Source: Microbacterium trichothecenolyticum (lineage in GTDB: Bacteria; Actinomycetota; Actinomycetes; Actinomycetales; Microbacteriaceae). From it: a stretch of DNA of 64,000 nt. The position numbers and the translations under genes were made by a program. Of the stretch, positions 25,716-35,064 are shown one piece after another. The stretch lies in NCBI RefSeq assembly GCF_000956465.1, contig NZ_JYJA01000037.1, positions 62,001-126,000 of the forward strand, written 5' to 3'. Position 1 is the first letter of the stretch; every line of letters starts with the position of its first letter. The notes beneath the pieces are model-generated. The model did no database searches. It was given only the letters and a program-made list of their open reading frames with translations, and was not told the origin of the DNA.

Positions 25716-26276
25716 TCAGTCCTGAGCCAGGATCGAGTAGAGCTTACGCCGCGCGTCGTCGAGCACTTCGACGGCCTTCGCCACCTGCTCGGGCGTGCCG
25801 CTGCGGCCGACCGTCGCGGCGGCCTGAGCGAGCTTCGCGCCGGCCTTGGGGAGCGCTGTGGCGCGTCCCGAGTCGCGTGACCCGGCCGCCTCCCACGGGG
25901 CCGACTGCCCCTCGGCGGCCGCCGCCGCCGCACGACCCGCCTCGGTCAGCGAGTAGGTCTTCTTGCCGTTCGATTCCTCGGCGGCGACGAGGCCCTCGTC
26001 GGCGAGCATCTGCAGCGTGGGGTACACCGAGCCGGGGCTCGGCTTCCACGCGCCGTCGCTGCGCTCCTCGATCTCCTGAATGATCTGGTACCCGTGCATG
26101 GGCTTCTCGGCGAGGATCGCGAGCACTGCGGCCCGCACATCGCCCTTTGCGACGCGCGGCGAGAAGCTGCGCTCGAATGTGTCTTTCAACTGGTCCATCG
26201 CGTCCCAGAAGCTGCTCGGAAGCCCCGAGCCCTGCCCTCCCGGACGGGAACCGAATCCCTGGAATGAACCGCTCAT
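25716..26276 (-). CDS. PadR family transcriptional regulator
   Basis: A 186-residue regulator. The winged helix is ILAEKPMHGYQIIQEIEERSDGAWKPSPGSVYPTLQMLADEGLVAAEESNGKKTYSLTEAG in residues about 51-111, with a Gly-rich N-terminal extension (FGSRPGGQGSGLPSSFW) and a helical C-terminal half for dimerisation. PadR proteins respond to phenolics, drugs or other ligands. GGAGG 4-5 nt before the ATG. It has a strong candidate autoregulatory operator inside its own promoter. Confidence 0.92.
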   Translation of the reverse strand: MSGSFQGFGSRPGGQGSGLPSSFWDAMDQLKDTFERSFSPRVAKGDVRAAVLAILAEKPMHGYQIIQEIEERSDGAWKPSPGSVYPTLQMLADEGLVAAEESNGKKTYSLTEAGRAAAAAAEGQSAPWEAAGSRDSGRATALPKAGAKLAQAAATVGRSGTPEQVAKAVEVLDDARRKLYSILAQD

Positions 26277-26311
26277 GGCGACCTCCTGAACGAGCGTGTG
26301 CCGATACCCTG

Positions 26312-26340
26312 ACGATACCTACCGATATATCGGTGGACAA
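26312..26340 (-). promoter_or_regulatory. padR promoter with palindromic operator in the spacer
   Basis: On the minus strand, TTGTCC (26340-26335) and TATCGT (26317-26312) are separated by 17 nt. The first 14 nt of that spacer are the perfect palindrome ACCGATATATCGGT (26334-26321). Further CGATAC-like half-sites lie at 26302-26307 and 26313-26318. A dimer bound there would block RNA polymerase, as expected for PadR autorepression. Confidence 0.72.
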
Positions 26341-26458
26341 GGTCCGGGCCTGGGCGTTCGCTGTGCAGTTCGCACGAGGGATGCCGCAGCCGGGTCCACG
26401 CGACCGGAGACTCCGCGCGACGCGCCGGCGGCGCGTGGACGGGTCGTGGACCGGTGTC

Positions 26459-26953
26459 TCACCAGCCCAGCGAGCCCGGCTCTCCCTTGAACGGACCGAC
26501 CACATCGGGAGTGATCCACCCGCCGTAGAAGCGCCCGGGCTGGGGCACGACCTCCACGCCGTCGAGCGTGCAGCGGTCCATCTCACGCGGGTACACCGCG
26601 ACCCGACCCGCGAGCTGCTCGAACCCCTCGGAGGGACGCGGGTACGTCCACGCCGCGCGCGGGCGCACTTGGTCGCCCCCGTGCACGTCGAAGTAGGCGG
26701 CGCCGCCTTTGAACTCGCAGTACGACGACCCCTCGCCGGGCATGAGCGCCCCCTCGGCGAACGCCTGGATCGGCAGGTAGTAGACGGGCGGATGGCTCGT
26801 CTCGAGGACACGGACGACATCGTCTGTGTCGACGATGACCTCGCCGCCCAGCCGGATCTGCACGCGGCGCCCGACCCGCTCCAGGCGCGGCGGGCGCGGG
26901 TAGTCCCAGACCGATTCCTGGCCGGGACCAGCGGGCAGGGGTTCGGGTCGCAT
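26459..26953 (-). CDS. DUF427 domain protein
   Basis: A 164-residue protein of the DUF427 family. Typical features are ESVWDYPRPPRLERVGRRVQIRLGGEVIVDTDDVVRVLETSHPPVYYLP and the CEFKGGAAYFDVHGG stretch. The family is thought to be a small beta-rich fold with no agreed reaction. The ATG at 26953 follows GGAGGACCGCC. The next upstream gene, a disulfide reductase, ends 19 nt away on the same strand and may be co-transcribed. Confidence 0.88.
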   Translation of the reverse strand: MRPEPLPAGPGQESVWDYPRPPRLERVGRRVQIRLGGEVIVDTDDVVRVLETSHPPVYYLPIQAFAEGALMPGEGSSYCEFKGGAAYFDVHGGDQVRPRAAWTYPRPSEGFEQLAGRVAVYPREMDRCTLDGVEVVPQPGRFYGGWITPDVVGPFKGEPGSLGW

Positions 26954-26972
26954 GGCGGTCCTCCTCACGGGA

Positions 26973-28391
26973 TCAGCGGCCGTACTCTTCGAGCCAGCGC
27001 AGCCACACCTCGCTGATCGTCGGATACGACGGCACCGCGTGCCACAGGCGCTCGATCGGCACCTCGCCGACGATCGCGATCGTGGCCGCATGCAGCATCT
27101 CGCCGACGTCCTGCCCGACGAACGTCACGCCGACCAGCACGCGGCGCTCCTCGTCGATGATCGCTCGCGCTCGTCCCTGGTAGTCGTCGGCGACCTCGCT
27201 CGCGCCCGCGATCCAGTACAGGTCGTAATCGATGACGCGGATGCTGAGACCTGCCTCGCGCGCGGACTTCTCGGTGTGCCCCACCGCGGCGACCTCGGGG
27301 TCGGTGAAGATCACCTGCGGGACCGCCGAGTGATCGGCCGTGGCGACATGCCTGCCCCACGGGGCGTCGTCGACGTCGGCGGCCTTCGCCCGCGCGGCGA
27401 TGACATCGCCCGCGGCGCGGCCCTGGTACTTGCCCTGATGCGTCAGCAGCGCCCGGTGGTTGACGTCGCCGACGGCGTAGAGCCAGTCCACCCCGCGCAC
27501 GCGCAGCGTGTCGTCGACGTCGAGCCAGGAACCGGGCTCGAGCCCGACCGCCTCGAGCCCGAGATCCTCGGTCCGCGGCACCCGGCCCGTCGCGACCAGC
27601 ACTTCGGCCGCCCGCACTTCGGACCCGTCCGACAGCGCCAGCACCACTTCGCCGGCGTCGTCACGCGAGACCCGCTCGACCTCCACGCCGGTCTTGACGG
27701 TGGCCCCGGCATCCGTCAGCGCCTTCTCGACGGCCTCGCCCGCGAAGGCCTCGACGCCTCGCAGGAGGCCGGACCGGGCGATCAGGGTCACGGTGGAGCC
27801 GAACGACGCGTACAGGGTCGCCATCTCGGTTCCGACGGTGCCGCCGCCGAGCACCGCCAACGATGTCGGGACGTCGTGGACGCCTGTGGCTTCGCGGCTG
27901 GTCCACGGTGCGACATCGCGCAGCCCCGGGATGTCGGGAAGGAGCGCCGCCGAACCGGTGGACACCACGACCGCGTGGCGGGCGACGAGCTCGGTCTCAG
28001 CACCGTCGGCACCGGTGACGGTGACCTCGCGCTCGCCGGTCAGGCGCCCGTGCCCGCGGACGAGATCGATGCCCGCACCGTGGAGCCACTCGACCTGCGA
28101 TGTGTCGTCCCAGTTGTGCACCAGCTCGTCGCGGCGCACCAGGGTCCTGGCCACGTCGACGTTTCCGGTCACCGCCTCGGCGGCGCCCTTCACGCGCTGC
28201 GCGGCACGCACCGCGGCGCCCGCGCGCAGCATCGCCTTCGAAGGGATGCAGGCCCAGTAAGAACACTCCCCGCCGACGAGCTCGCTCTCGACCACGACGA
28301 CCGACAGGCCGCCCTGCGTCGCCCTGTCGGCGACGTTCTCGCCGACAGGACCGCCGCCGATCACGATGAGGTCGTACTCCCGAGCAGTCAT
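26973..28391 (-). CDS. FAD-dependent pyridine nucleotide-disulfide oxidoreductase
   Basis: A 472-residue class I disulfide reductase. It has GGGPVGENVADRA (FAD), the redox-active cysteine pair in GGECSYWACIPSKAML, NAD(P)-binding VLGGGTVGTEMATLYASFGS, YAVGDVNHRALLTHQGKYQGR (second FAD motif) and a C-terminal dimer domain. The C-terminal catalytic His-x4-Glu of lipoamide dehydrogenase is not clearly kept, so it is probably a related reductase of unknown partner rather than the E3 subunit. ATG 28391 has TACGGT 7 nt upstream; an ATG at 28433 is less likely. Confidence 0.88.
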   Translation of the reverse strand: MTAREYDLIVIGGGPVGENVADRATQGGLSVVVVESELVGGECSYWACIPSKAMLRAGAAVRAAQRVKGAAEAVTGNVDVARTLVRRDELVHNWDDTSQVEWLHGAGIDLVRGHGRLTGEREVTVTGADGAETELVARHAVVVSTGSAALLPDIPGLRDVAPWTSREATGVHDVPTSLAVLGGGTVGTEMATLYASFGSTVTLIARSGLLRGVEAFAGEAVEKALTDAGATVKTGVEVERVSRDDAGEVVLALSDGSEVRAAEVLVATGRVPRTEDLGLEAVGLEPGSWLDVDDTLRVRGVDWLYAVGDVNHRALLTHQGKYQGRAAGDVIAARAKAADVDDAPWGRHVATADHSAVPQVIFTDPEVAAVGHTEKSAREAGLSIRVIDYDLYWIAGASEVADDYQGRARAIIDEERRVLVGVTFVGQDVGEMLHAATIAIVGEVPIERLWHAVPSYPTISEVWLRWLEEYGR

Positions 28392-28544
28392 GCGCCCCAC
28401 CGTAGCGGCCGCCGGTGACAGCTGCGAAGCCATTGCCCGCAGCGCCTGCAGACGGAAGGATGGCGCAGGTTACGGCGTCTGTCCAGCCTGAGCCGCCATG
28501 TCCGCGGCCTGTGGTTATCTGGGAACCCCGGCCGAAAGGGCAGC

Positions 28545-29369
28545 ATGGCGATCGAATTCCGTGGGGTCTCGAAGCGGTACCCCGATGGCACGGCCGCCGT
28601 CGAGGACTTCAGCGTGCTCATGCCCGCGCACAAGACCACGGTGCTCGTCGGTTCGTCCGGCAGCGGCAAGACCACGTTGCTGCGTATGATCAACCGGCTC
28701 GTCGACCCCACCGGCGGCGTCATCACGATCGACGACGAGCCGATCTCGGAACGCGACCCCGTCACGCTGCGCCGGGGCATCGGCTACGTGCTGCAGAACG
28801 CCGGCCTCCTCCCTCATTTCTCCGTCGTCGACAACATCGCGACGGTGCCGGTGCTGAACGGCGTCGCGAAGGCGAAGGCGCGCGAGCGGGCTCTCGAGCT
28901 CATGGATGTCGTCGGCCTCGAGCGCGGTCTGGCCAAGCGGTATCCGAGCCAGCTCTCGGGCGGTCAGCAGCAGCGCGTCGGCGTCGCCCGCGCCCTCGCC
29001 GTCGACCCGAACATCCTGCTGATGGACGAGCCGTTCGGAGCGGTCGACCCCATCGTGCGCCGCGAACTGCAGACAGAGACGCTCCGCCTGCAGGAGGAGC
29101 TCGACAAGACGATCGTGTTCGTCACCCACGACATCGACGAGGCGTTCCTGCTCGGCGATCAGGTGGTGATCCTCGAGAAGGGCGCGCGCATCGCGCAGAT
29201 CGGCAGCCCCAGCGAGATCATCGAGAACCCGGCGAGCGACTTCGTGGCCGACTTCATCGGGGTCGAGCGGGGCACGCGGGCACTGCGCGCCAAGCGCACG
29301 GCGCGCGGCACGGTGCTCGTCGACGACGCCGGCCGCACACAGGGCGTGCTCGTGGAGGACGAACTGTGA
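28545..29369 (+). CDS. Osmoprotectant ABC transporter ATP-binding protein
   Basis: A 274-residue ATPase of the OpuCA/ProV type: Walker A GSSGSGKTTLL (about residues 37-47), LSGGQQQRVGVARAL, Walker B ILLMDEPFGAVD, and the diagnostic FVTHDIDEAFLLGDQV. The C-terminal tail is short, without the two CBS domains of OpuCA, so ionic-strength sensing through CBS is missing. It energises import of betaine, choline or a related osmolyte. It begins a four-gene cluster and overlaps the first permease gene (GTGA). Confidence 0.93.
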   Translation: MAIEFRGVSKRYPDGTAAVEDFSVLMPAHKTTVLVGSSGSGKTTLLRMINRLVDPTGGVITIDDEPISERDPVTLRRGIGYVLQNAGLLPHFSVVDNIATVPVLNGVAKAKARERALELMDVVGLERGLAKRYPSQLSGGQQQRVGVARALAVDPNILLMDEPFGAVDPIVRRELQTETLRLQEELDKTIVFVTHDIDEAFLLGDQVVILEKGARIAQIGSPSEIIENPASDFVADFIGVERGTRALRAKRTARGTVLVDDAGRTQGVLVEDEL

Positions 29370-30040
29370 GCTGGGTCGCCGACAACGTCGACATGATCTG
29401 GGCGCTGACGCTCGATCATCTGCGGCAGAGCGCCATCGCGATCATCGCGGGCTTCGTGCTGTCGGTGCCTCTGGGGTGGGTGGCCTTCCGGTACACGCGG
29501 TTGCGCGGCACCGTGCTGACCGTCGTCGGTCTGCTGTACACCATCCCGTCGTTCGCACTCTTCGCTCTGCTCACCACACTGTTCGGCATCCCCTACCAAT
29601 CCGAGCTGAACCTCGTGGTGGCGCTCACGATCTACGCCGTGGCCATCTTGACCCGATCCGTCACGGACGGTCTCGCCTCGGTCGACCCCGGCACGAGGTC
29701 CGCCGCGGTCGCGGTCGGTTTCGGCGGCTGGCGACGTTTCTGGACGGTGGACTTCCCCCTGGCCGGGCCCGTGGTGCTCGCGGGGCTGCGCGTGACGGCG
29801 ATGTCCACGATCTCGCTGGCGACCGTCGGAGCCCTCATCGGCGTTCAGAACCTGGGCTACCTGTTCACGAACGGGTCGCAGCGACGCATCATCGCCGAGG
29901 TGTTCGCCGGCGTCGTCGCGGTCGTCGTGATCGCGGTCCTCATCGATCTCCTGCTCATGCTGGCGGGGCGCGCGCTCATGCCGTGGACCCGGCGCATCTC
30001 CGCGCCGCGCCGCGCCCGGCCCCGGGCGGTGGCCGCATGA
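29366..30040 (+). CDS. Osmoprotectant ABC transporter permease 1
   Basis: A 224-residue inner-membrane permease of the OpuCB/ProW class with five to six spans. IAIIAGFVLSVPLGWVAFRYTR, the conserved LYTIPSFALFALL and the EAA-like loop SVDPGTRSAAVAVGFGGWRRFWTVDFPLAGPVVLAGLR are clear. GTG start in the GTGA overlap with the ATPase gene; its stop overlaps the next permease (ATGA). It pairs with permease 2 to form the transport channel. Confidence 0.92.
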   Translation: MSWVADNVDMIWALTLDHLRQSAIAIIAGFVLSVPLGWVAFRYTRLRGTVLTVVGLLYTIPSFALFALLTTLFGIPYQSELNLVVALTIYAVAILTRSVTDGLASVDPGTRSAAVAVGFGGWRRFWTVDFPLAGPVVLAGLRVTAMSTISLATVGALIGVQNLGYLFTNGSQRRIIAEVFAGVVAVVVIAVLIDLLLMLAGRALMPWTRRISAPRRARPRAVAA

Positions 30041-30765
30041 ACCTGCTCGCCGACGCGTTCGCCTGGATCTTCTCCCCCGCGCGGCTGACGGGCTCCCTGC
30101 CGCTGCCGACCGCGATCGCCCAGCACCTCGCGTACACGTTCGGCTCTGTGGCGATCGCGGCCGTCATCGCCGTCCCCGTCGGCTGGCTGATCGGTCATAC
30201 GGGCAAGGGGCGCGAGGTAGCGGTGTTCCTGTCGGGGGCTGCCCGCGCGCTGCCCGCGCTCGGGCTCGTCGTGCTCCTCTACCTGCTGTTCGGCGTCTCG
30301 CTCAAGACCGAGGCCGCCGTCGCAGCTTTCGTGGTGCTCGCCATCCCGTCGATCCTCGCCGGAGCGTATGCCGGCATCGAGGCGATCGACCGCTCGGTGA
30401 TCGACGCCGGGCGCGCGATGGGAATGACCCAGTGGCAGATCCTGTTCCGGATCGAAGTGCCGCTCGGACTCTCTCTTCTCATCGGCGGTTTCCGCTCCGC
30501 GACGCTGCAGGTGGTCGCCACGGTGACCATCGGGGCCTATATCGGGGTGGGCGGCCTCGGGTTCTACATCCTGCAGGGCATCGCGCTGCGCGACTTCGCC
30601 GAGATCCTCGGGGCCTCGATCATCGTCGTGGCCCTCGCCATCGTGCTCGACGGACTCTTCGCCCTGCTCGCCCGCTTCGCCGTGCCCCGCACCGACGGCC
30701 CTCGCCGGCGGTCGTCACGAGCCGCCCGCACCGACTCGGTCCGCTCGCTGCAGGTCTCCCACTGA
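30037..30765 (+). CDS. Osmoprotectant ABC transporter permease 2
   Basis: A 242-residue permease of the same class, with about six spans, PVGWLIGHTGKG, ARALPALGLVVLLYLLFGV and the EAA loop AIDRSVIDAGRAMGMTQWQILFRIEVPLGLSLLIGGFRSA. The Arg-rich C-terminus (RTDGPRRRSSRAARTDSVRSL) is cytosolic. It follows permease 1 with an ATGA overlap and is followed by the substrate-binding lipoprotein 29 nt on. Confidence 0.92.
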   Translation: MNLLADAFAWIFSPARLTGSLPLPTAIAQHLAYTFGSVAIAAVIAVPVGWLIGHTGKGREVAVFLSGAARALPALGLVVLLYLLFGVSLKTEAAVAAFVVLAIPSILAGAYAGIEAIDRSVIDAGRAMGMTQWQILFRIEVPLGLSLLIGGFRSATLQVVATVTIGAYIGVGGLGFYILQGIALRDFAEILGASIIVVALAIVLDGLFALLARFAVPRTDGPRRRSSRAARTDSVRSLQVSH

Positions 30766-30794
30766 TCCCCCACCACCACACCGGAGGTATGACA

Positions 30795-31709
30795 ATGTCC
30801 ACAGCACGAACCCGCCTCACGGCCGCCCTGGCCGGAACCGCGATCGCGGCGCTCGCCCTCGCGGGCTGCGCCTCGAGCGACCCCCTCAGCGACGACAGCA
30901 ACGACAGCGGCAACACCGCTGACTCGTCGACCATCGTCATCGGCTCGCAGGCCTACTACTCGAACGAGATCATCGCCGAGATCTACGCGCAGGCGCTCGA
31001 GGGCGCCGGCTTCACCGTCGAGCGCAACTTCAACATCGGACAGCGCGACGTGTACATCCCCTCGCTCGAGGACGGCTCGATCGACCTGTTCCCGGAGTAC
31101 ACCGGCAACCTGCTGCAGTTCTTCGACCCTCAGACGACGGCCACGACGTCGGATGACGTCTACGCGGCCCTCAAGGACGCCCTGCCGGACGGGCTGACGG
31201 TCCTCGACCAGTCGCCCGCCACCGATCAGGACTCCTACAACGTCACGGCCGCGTTCGCCGAGGAGAACGGACTCACCTCGATCGAGGACCTCGCCGGCAT
31301 CGAGGGCCTGGTGCTGGGTGGGGCGCCGGAGCTCGAGGAGCGTCCCTACGGCCCCAAGGGCCTCAAGGACCTCTACAACGTCGACGTGGCCTTCAGCGCC
31401 ACCGCCGACACCACCGTCGACGAGCTGGTCGCCGGCAACATCCAGGTGGCGAACGTCTACAGCGCCGATCCCCGCATCAAGACCGACGATCTGGTGACGC
31501 TCGAGGACCCGAAGGGCCTCTTCCTGGCGTCGAACGTCGTCCCCGTCGTCAACGCCGACATCGCCGACGAGATCGCCGACGTGATCAACGCCGTGAGCGC
31601 CGCGCTGACGCCCGAGGGCCTCGTCGCGCTCAATGTCGAATCGACGGTGGACCAACGCTCGTCCGAAGACATCGCGAAGGATTGGCTCGCCGACAACGGC
31701 CTGAGCTGA
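30795..31709 (+). CDS. Glycine betaine/choline-type substrate-binding lipoprotein
   Basis: A 304-residue OpuCC/ProX-like binding protein. Signal peptide with lipobox LALAGC (Cys25). The mature part has IVIGSQAYYSNEIIAEIYAQALEGAGFTVERNFNIGQRDVYIPSLEDGSIDLFPEYTGNLL, characteristic of type II osmolyte-binding proteins. GGAGGT lies 6 nt before the ATG at 30795; the ATG at 30789 touches the SD and is rejected. It delivers its ligand to the two permeases encoded upstream. The exact ligand cannot be fixed. Confidence 0.93.
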   Translation: MSTARTRLTAALAGTAIAALALAGCASSDPLSDDSNDSGNTADSSTIVIGSQAYYSNEIIAEIYAQALEGAGFTVERNFNIGQRDVYIPSLEDGSIDLFPEYTGNLLQFFDPQTTATTSDDVYAALKDALPDGLTVLDQSPATDQDSYNVTAAFAEENGLTSIEDLAGIEGLVLGGAPELEERPYGPKGLKDLYNVDVAFSATADTTVDELVAGNIQVANVYSADPRIKTDDLVTLEDPKGLFLASNVVPVVNADIADEIADVINAVSAALTPEGLVALNVESTVDQRSSEDIAKDWLADNGLS

Positions 31710-31721
31710 CGCCGCGAAGCC

Positions 31722-31773
31722 ACGACGGCGCCCCCGCGTCGCCCGCCCAGGGCCGCGCCGGGGGCGCCGTCGT
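31722..31773 (+). terminator. Terminator of the osmoprotectant operon
   Basis: ACGACGGCGCCCCCG (31722-31736) is the perfect complement of 31759-31773, giving a 15-bp stem with a 22-nt loop, 12 nt after the stop codon. It has no T-tract beyond CGTGT. Confidence 0.8.
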
Positions 31774-31856
31774 CGTGTCGGGGAGCCAGAGGCGCCCGAC
31801 CGCGGCCACGCGACTTCGCTAGGTTGGGCACCCAGGAGACCGCGAACAGGAGCCGC

Positions 31857-33230
31857 ATGCCCGATCCCCTGCCTCCGGGCGACGCCGACACCGCGACGCC
31901 GGGCGACCCGGCGAACGCGTCGACTGCGGACGGCGCGGCCACCCCGCAGCGCTATCGCACACCCGACCTCGACGCTCCGCAATACGCGGTCCCGGCGTAC
32001 GCGGCGCCGGAACCCGGCGACGCCGCATCCCCGCCCACGGCGTCGGGCACGCCGGGCCGCTACGCGGCGCCGCACGGCTACGCGCTCGCCGGCACGGACC
32101 CGCGCGGAGCCGACCCCCTGCTCCCGCCCTACGCGCGGGACGGCGCGGCTCAGGCATCCGGCCGCCCCGTCGGGCCCGGCTACCCCACGACCTCGGCGTA
32201 CCCGGCTGCGCCAGGCTCCCCGGCGGCACCCGGTGGCGCCGGGTACCCCCTGCCCGGAGGCCGTGACAGCCGACCCAAGGCGCTCGCCATCGTCGCACTG
32301 GTCCTCGCCGGCGCCGGCATGCTCCTGCTCTTCGTCGGTGCAGGGCTCGGGTCGAGCTCAGGCTTGCTCGCTCCCCTGTTGCTCCTCGCGGCATTCGTAC
32401 TGTCGCTGGTCGCTCTCCTCGGCCGGCATCAGGGGGGCAAAGGCTTCGGCGTGGGCGCGCTGGTGACCTCGGTCCTCGGCGGCCTGGTGTCGATCGTGAT
32501 CGCGGTCGCGTGGCTCGGACCGTTCGGCACCTCCTCCGGCGATGATGTCGTTTCGAACTCAGGCGACGGTTACTACGACGATTACGCCATCCCCGGCGTC
32601 GCCGCGCCGGGCACGGACGGCCAGCCCGACCCCGGCGCGCAGTTCCCGACGCCCCAGCGGCCGACGGTGACGGAGACCGCGTTCGGGCACGATTTCGGCG
32701 ACATCTGGTGGTACGTCGTCGTGGTCGACAACCCGAATGCCGACTATGTGTTCGACGCCTTCCTCGACGCACAGGCGTACGCCGAGGACGGCACCGTCAT
32801 CGGTTCCTCGACCGCCATCGCGACCCTGCTGTCGGGTCAGACCGCGGTCGTCGGCTACTTCACCATCGAGGGCGAAGAGCTGATCGACGCCATCGAGGTG
32901 ACCGTGCCCGAGGCCTCGGAAGCGACGCTCTCGCCGGGGGAAGAGACGGGCTCGTTCAGCGTCGACGGGCTCACCGGCGCGCCCGATCCCGGCGGGACAT
33001 CGACACGGACACCGGCGGGCTCAGCGACCGGCACCGTGAGCGGGCGGTTCGCAGACGACCAGCGCTACGTCGCCGTCACCGTGGTCGCGCGGGCGACCGA
33101 CGGCCGCATCGTGCGCGCCGCCACCGCGTATGTCGACGAGGTGCCCGGCGACGGCAGACCGGTGCCGTTCGAGGCGTGGTTCGCCGAGTTCCCTCCCGAC
33201 GCGACCCTCCAGGCCTCCGCTCACCGCTGA
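31857..33230 (+). CDS. Membrane protein with Pro-rich N-terminus and FxLYD-like outside domains
   Basis: A 457-residue protein. Residues 1-135 are Pro/Ala/Tyr-rich and disordered. Three hydrophobic spans follow ([65 protein letters not shown]), as in DUF4190-like proteins. The outside part contains an FxLYD-like Ig-type domain ([35 protein letters not shown]) and a second, weaker copy near the end ([26 protein letters not shown]). Function unknown, perhaps an envelope or stress-surface role. ATG 31857 follows ACAGGAGCCGC. Confidence 0.78.
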   Translation: MPDPLPPGDADTATPGDPANASTADGAATPQRYRTPDLDAPQYAVPAYAAPEPGDAASPPTASGTPGRYAAPHGYALAGTDPRGADPLLPPYARDGAAQASGRPVGPGYPTTSAYPAAPGSPAAPGGAGYPLPGGRDSRPKALAIVALVLAGAGMLLLFVGAGLGSSSGLLAPLLLLAAFVLSLVALLGRHQGGKGFGVGALVTSVLGGLVSIVIAVAWLGPFGTSSGDDVVSNSGDGYYDDYAIPGVAAPGTDGQPDPGAQFPTPQRPTVTETAFGHDFGDIWWYVVVVDNPNADYVFDAFLDAQAYAEDGTVIGSSTAIATLLSGQTAVVGYFTIEGEELIDAIEVTVPEASEATLSPGEETGSFSVDGLTGAPDPGGTSTRTPAGSATGTVSGRFADDQRYVAVTVVARATDGRIVRAATAYVDEVPGDGRPVPFEAWFAEFPPDATLQASAHR

Positions 33231-33249
33231 CGCGACGTACGCTGTCGGC

Positions 33250-33549
33250 ATGGCCTTGGGCGACGTGATGGTATGGGGATTCGTCTCCGTGATCGTCGCG
33301 CTGCCGGTGTACTTCCTGTGGTTCGCGTTCGACACTCACCGCCGCCGCCGGCGCGGCGAGACGCCGTCGCACTCGTCGGGCGGACTGCTCGGGGTCGAGG
33401 AGTTCTTCTACCCGACCGCGGAGAACGCCCGCGCCGTGTGGGAGGCGGAGCAGATCACCCCCGCACCCGCGCCGCTTCCCGGCGACGGCCCTGGCGTGAT
33501 CGAGGGCAACCGGATCGTGATAGCGACCGGCCTCCGCGAGACCGACTGA
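33250..33549 (+). CDS. Small membrane protein
   Basis: A 99-residue protein with one N-terminal span ([21 protein letters not shown]) followed by a basic stretch ([10 protein letters not shown]) and an acidic/neutral tail. No family recognised. The ATG at 33250 is supported by TACGCT (33238-33243) 6 nt upstream; the frame is also open further upstream in the previous gene. It converges with the DUF3054 gene 11 bp away. Confidence 0.7.
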   Translation: MALGDVMVWGFVSVIVALPVYFLWFAFDTHRRRRRGETPSHSSGGLLGVEEFFYPTAENARAVWEAEQITPAPAPLPGDGPGVIEGNRIVIATGLRETD

Positions 33550-33560
33550 ACTCGCTCCGA

Positions 33561-33959
33561 TCAGCGCCGGCGCACGCGTCGCACAACCGCTACGATGACC
33601 CGCCAGCCCACGAGCGCGACCAGCAGCGTCAGCGACGCGACGATGATGAACGCCAGAGCGGTGCCCTGACCCGATGCCCAGCGCAGCAGCATCCCACCGG
33701 CGACGGTGATCGCCCAGACGCCCAGGCCGGTGCGTACGGGCGCCGCCGGTGCACGCCACGCTCGCGTGACGAGCCAGCCGATACCCAGGCCGGCCAGGAA
33801 CGGCCAGGCGGTCTGCCAGAGGCCGGTCCACACGTCGGAGTCATGGCTCGCGCGGCCGATGGCGGCGAACGCGATCACGAGCGCGACGTCGAGGGCGAGC
33901 GCGCCCAGGACCGTGGCGCGACCGACGGGGCTCGCAGCCGCCGATTCCGGCACGGTCAC
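33561..33959 (-). CDS. DUF3054 membrane protein
   Basis: A 132-residue protein with four hydrophobic spans and the DUF3054 pattern [48 protein letters not shown] and [15 protein letters not shown]. Function unknown. The GTG at 33959 forms a GTGA overlap with the trhO stop, so it is translated after trhO. The longer open frame upstream is an antisense-type artefact within trhO. Confidence 0.87.
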   Translation of the reverse strand: MTVPESAAASPVGRATVLGALALDVALVIAFAAIGRASHDSDVWTGLWQTAWPFLAGLGIGWLVTRAWRAPAAPVRTGLGVWAITVAGGMLLRWASGQGTALAFIIVASLTLLVALVGWRVIVAVVRRVRRR

Positions 33960-34699
33960 GCGACGGCTCCCGATCGCGGCACCAGCGCCGGCGTCAAGGC
34001 CTCCCGCTCGTCGAACACGAAGCAGTCGCCGTTCCAGTGGTCGCCGCCGACGTGCTCGAAGTAGCCCAGGATGCCGCCCTCCAGCTGGTAGGCCTCGACG
34101 CCCGCCTCGCGCAGGTAGATCGCGGCCTTCTCGCACCGGATGCCGCCCGTGCAGTAGCTCACGACGGTCTTGCCTTCGAGGTCGCGCGCTGCGGCGGCCG
34201 CGGCATCCGGGAACTGCGTGAACCGCTCGATGCGCCAGTCGAGAGCGCCGTCGAAGGCGCCGTAGTCGACCTCGAAGGCATTGCGGGTGTCGAGCAGCAC
34301 GACTTCGCGGCCGTCGTCGTCGTGACCGCTGTCGAGCCAGCGGTGCAGCGTGGCGGGAGCGACGGCGGGCGCACGATCGCCCTCGGGGCGAATGGCGGGG
34401 TGGTCCATGCGGATGATCTCGCGCTTGACCCTGACGAGCATCTTGCCGAACGGCTGCGCGTCCGACCAGCTCTCCTTCGTCGTGAGCGCGGCGAAGCGCG
34501 GATCCGCCCGCAGCTCCGCGACGAAGCCACGCACCCCCTGGGCGTCACCCGCGAGGAAGAGGTTGATCCCCTCCTCGGCGAGCAGGATCGTGCCCTTCAA
34601 CCCGGCAGCGACCGCGCGCTCACGCAGCAGCGTGCGCAGCTCACCGGTGTCGTCGATGCGCGTGAAGAGGTACGCCGAGATGTTGAGAACGGATGCCAC
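33956..34699 (-). CDS. trhO: tRNA uridine(34) hydroxylase (rhodanese fold)
   Basis: A 247-residue TrhO/YceA-type protein. The N-terminal acylphosphatase-like part ([46 protein letters not shown]) and the C-terminal rhodanese domain with [18 protein letters not shown] (catalytic cysteine) are diagnostic. The enzyme hydroxylates U34 of certain tRNAs in wobble-base modification. The GTG start lies directly after TAGGCT-GGAGGG, so the promoter and an SD-like sequence are crowded onto the start codon. Confidence 0.93.
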   Translation of the reverse strand: MASVLNISAYLFTRIDDTGELRTLLRERAVAAGLKGTILLAEEGINLFLAGDAQGVRGFVAELRADPRFAALTTKESWSDAQPFGKMLVRVKREIIRMDHPAIRPEGDRAPAVAPATLHRWLDSGHDDDGREVVLLDTRNAFEVDYGAFDGALDWRIERFTQFPDAAAAAARDLEGKTVVSYCTGGIRCEKAAIYLREAGVEAYQLEGGILGYFEHVGGDHWNGDCFVFDEREALTPALVPRSGAVA

Positions 34700-34835
34700 C
34701 CCTCCAGCCTACGGAGGCCGCTGTAATCTCTTCGCCCGACGAGGTCAAGGGCCTCGCCGGGCCGCGCCGGGATGCGCAGACTGACACCCGCAGAAGGGGC
34801 GTGACGCGCGACCCTCGTTCCTCCCAGGAGAGGCC

Positions 34836-35057
34836 ATGACCGACCCCACAGTCCCCGAACGGCTGCCGGACCAGAATCCGCCGGATGGGATGCCGCCCGG
34901 ACCGGGCTCTCCCGGGCCGGGGAACCCTGAGCCGGGTCCCGGCCCCAGCATCCCGACGCCGCCGGACGAGCCGATGGCGCCGTGGCCGGAAGAGCCGCTG
35001 GCGCCCCACCCGGAGGAGCCGCCGTTTCCGCGGACACCCGAGACGCCGGGCCCGTAG
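34836..35057 (+). CDS. Small proline-rich protein
   Basis: A 73-residue protein, nearly half proline, with Gly and Glu; no hydrophobic segment. GPGSPGPGNPEPGPGPSIP and EEPLAPHPEEPPFPRTPE are low-complexity repeats. AGGAGAGGCC directly before the ATG is a strong SD, supporting that it is translated. I do not recognise it; similar small Pro-rich proteins occur in Actinobacteria and may be structural or artefactual. Confidence 0.5.
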   Translation: MTDPTVPERLPDQNPPDGMPPGPGSPGPGNPEPGPGPSIPTPPDEPMAPWPEEPLAPHPEEPPFPRTPETPGP

Positions 35058-35064
35058 CCGACGG

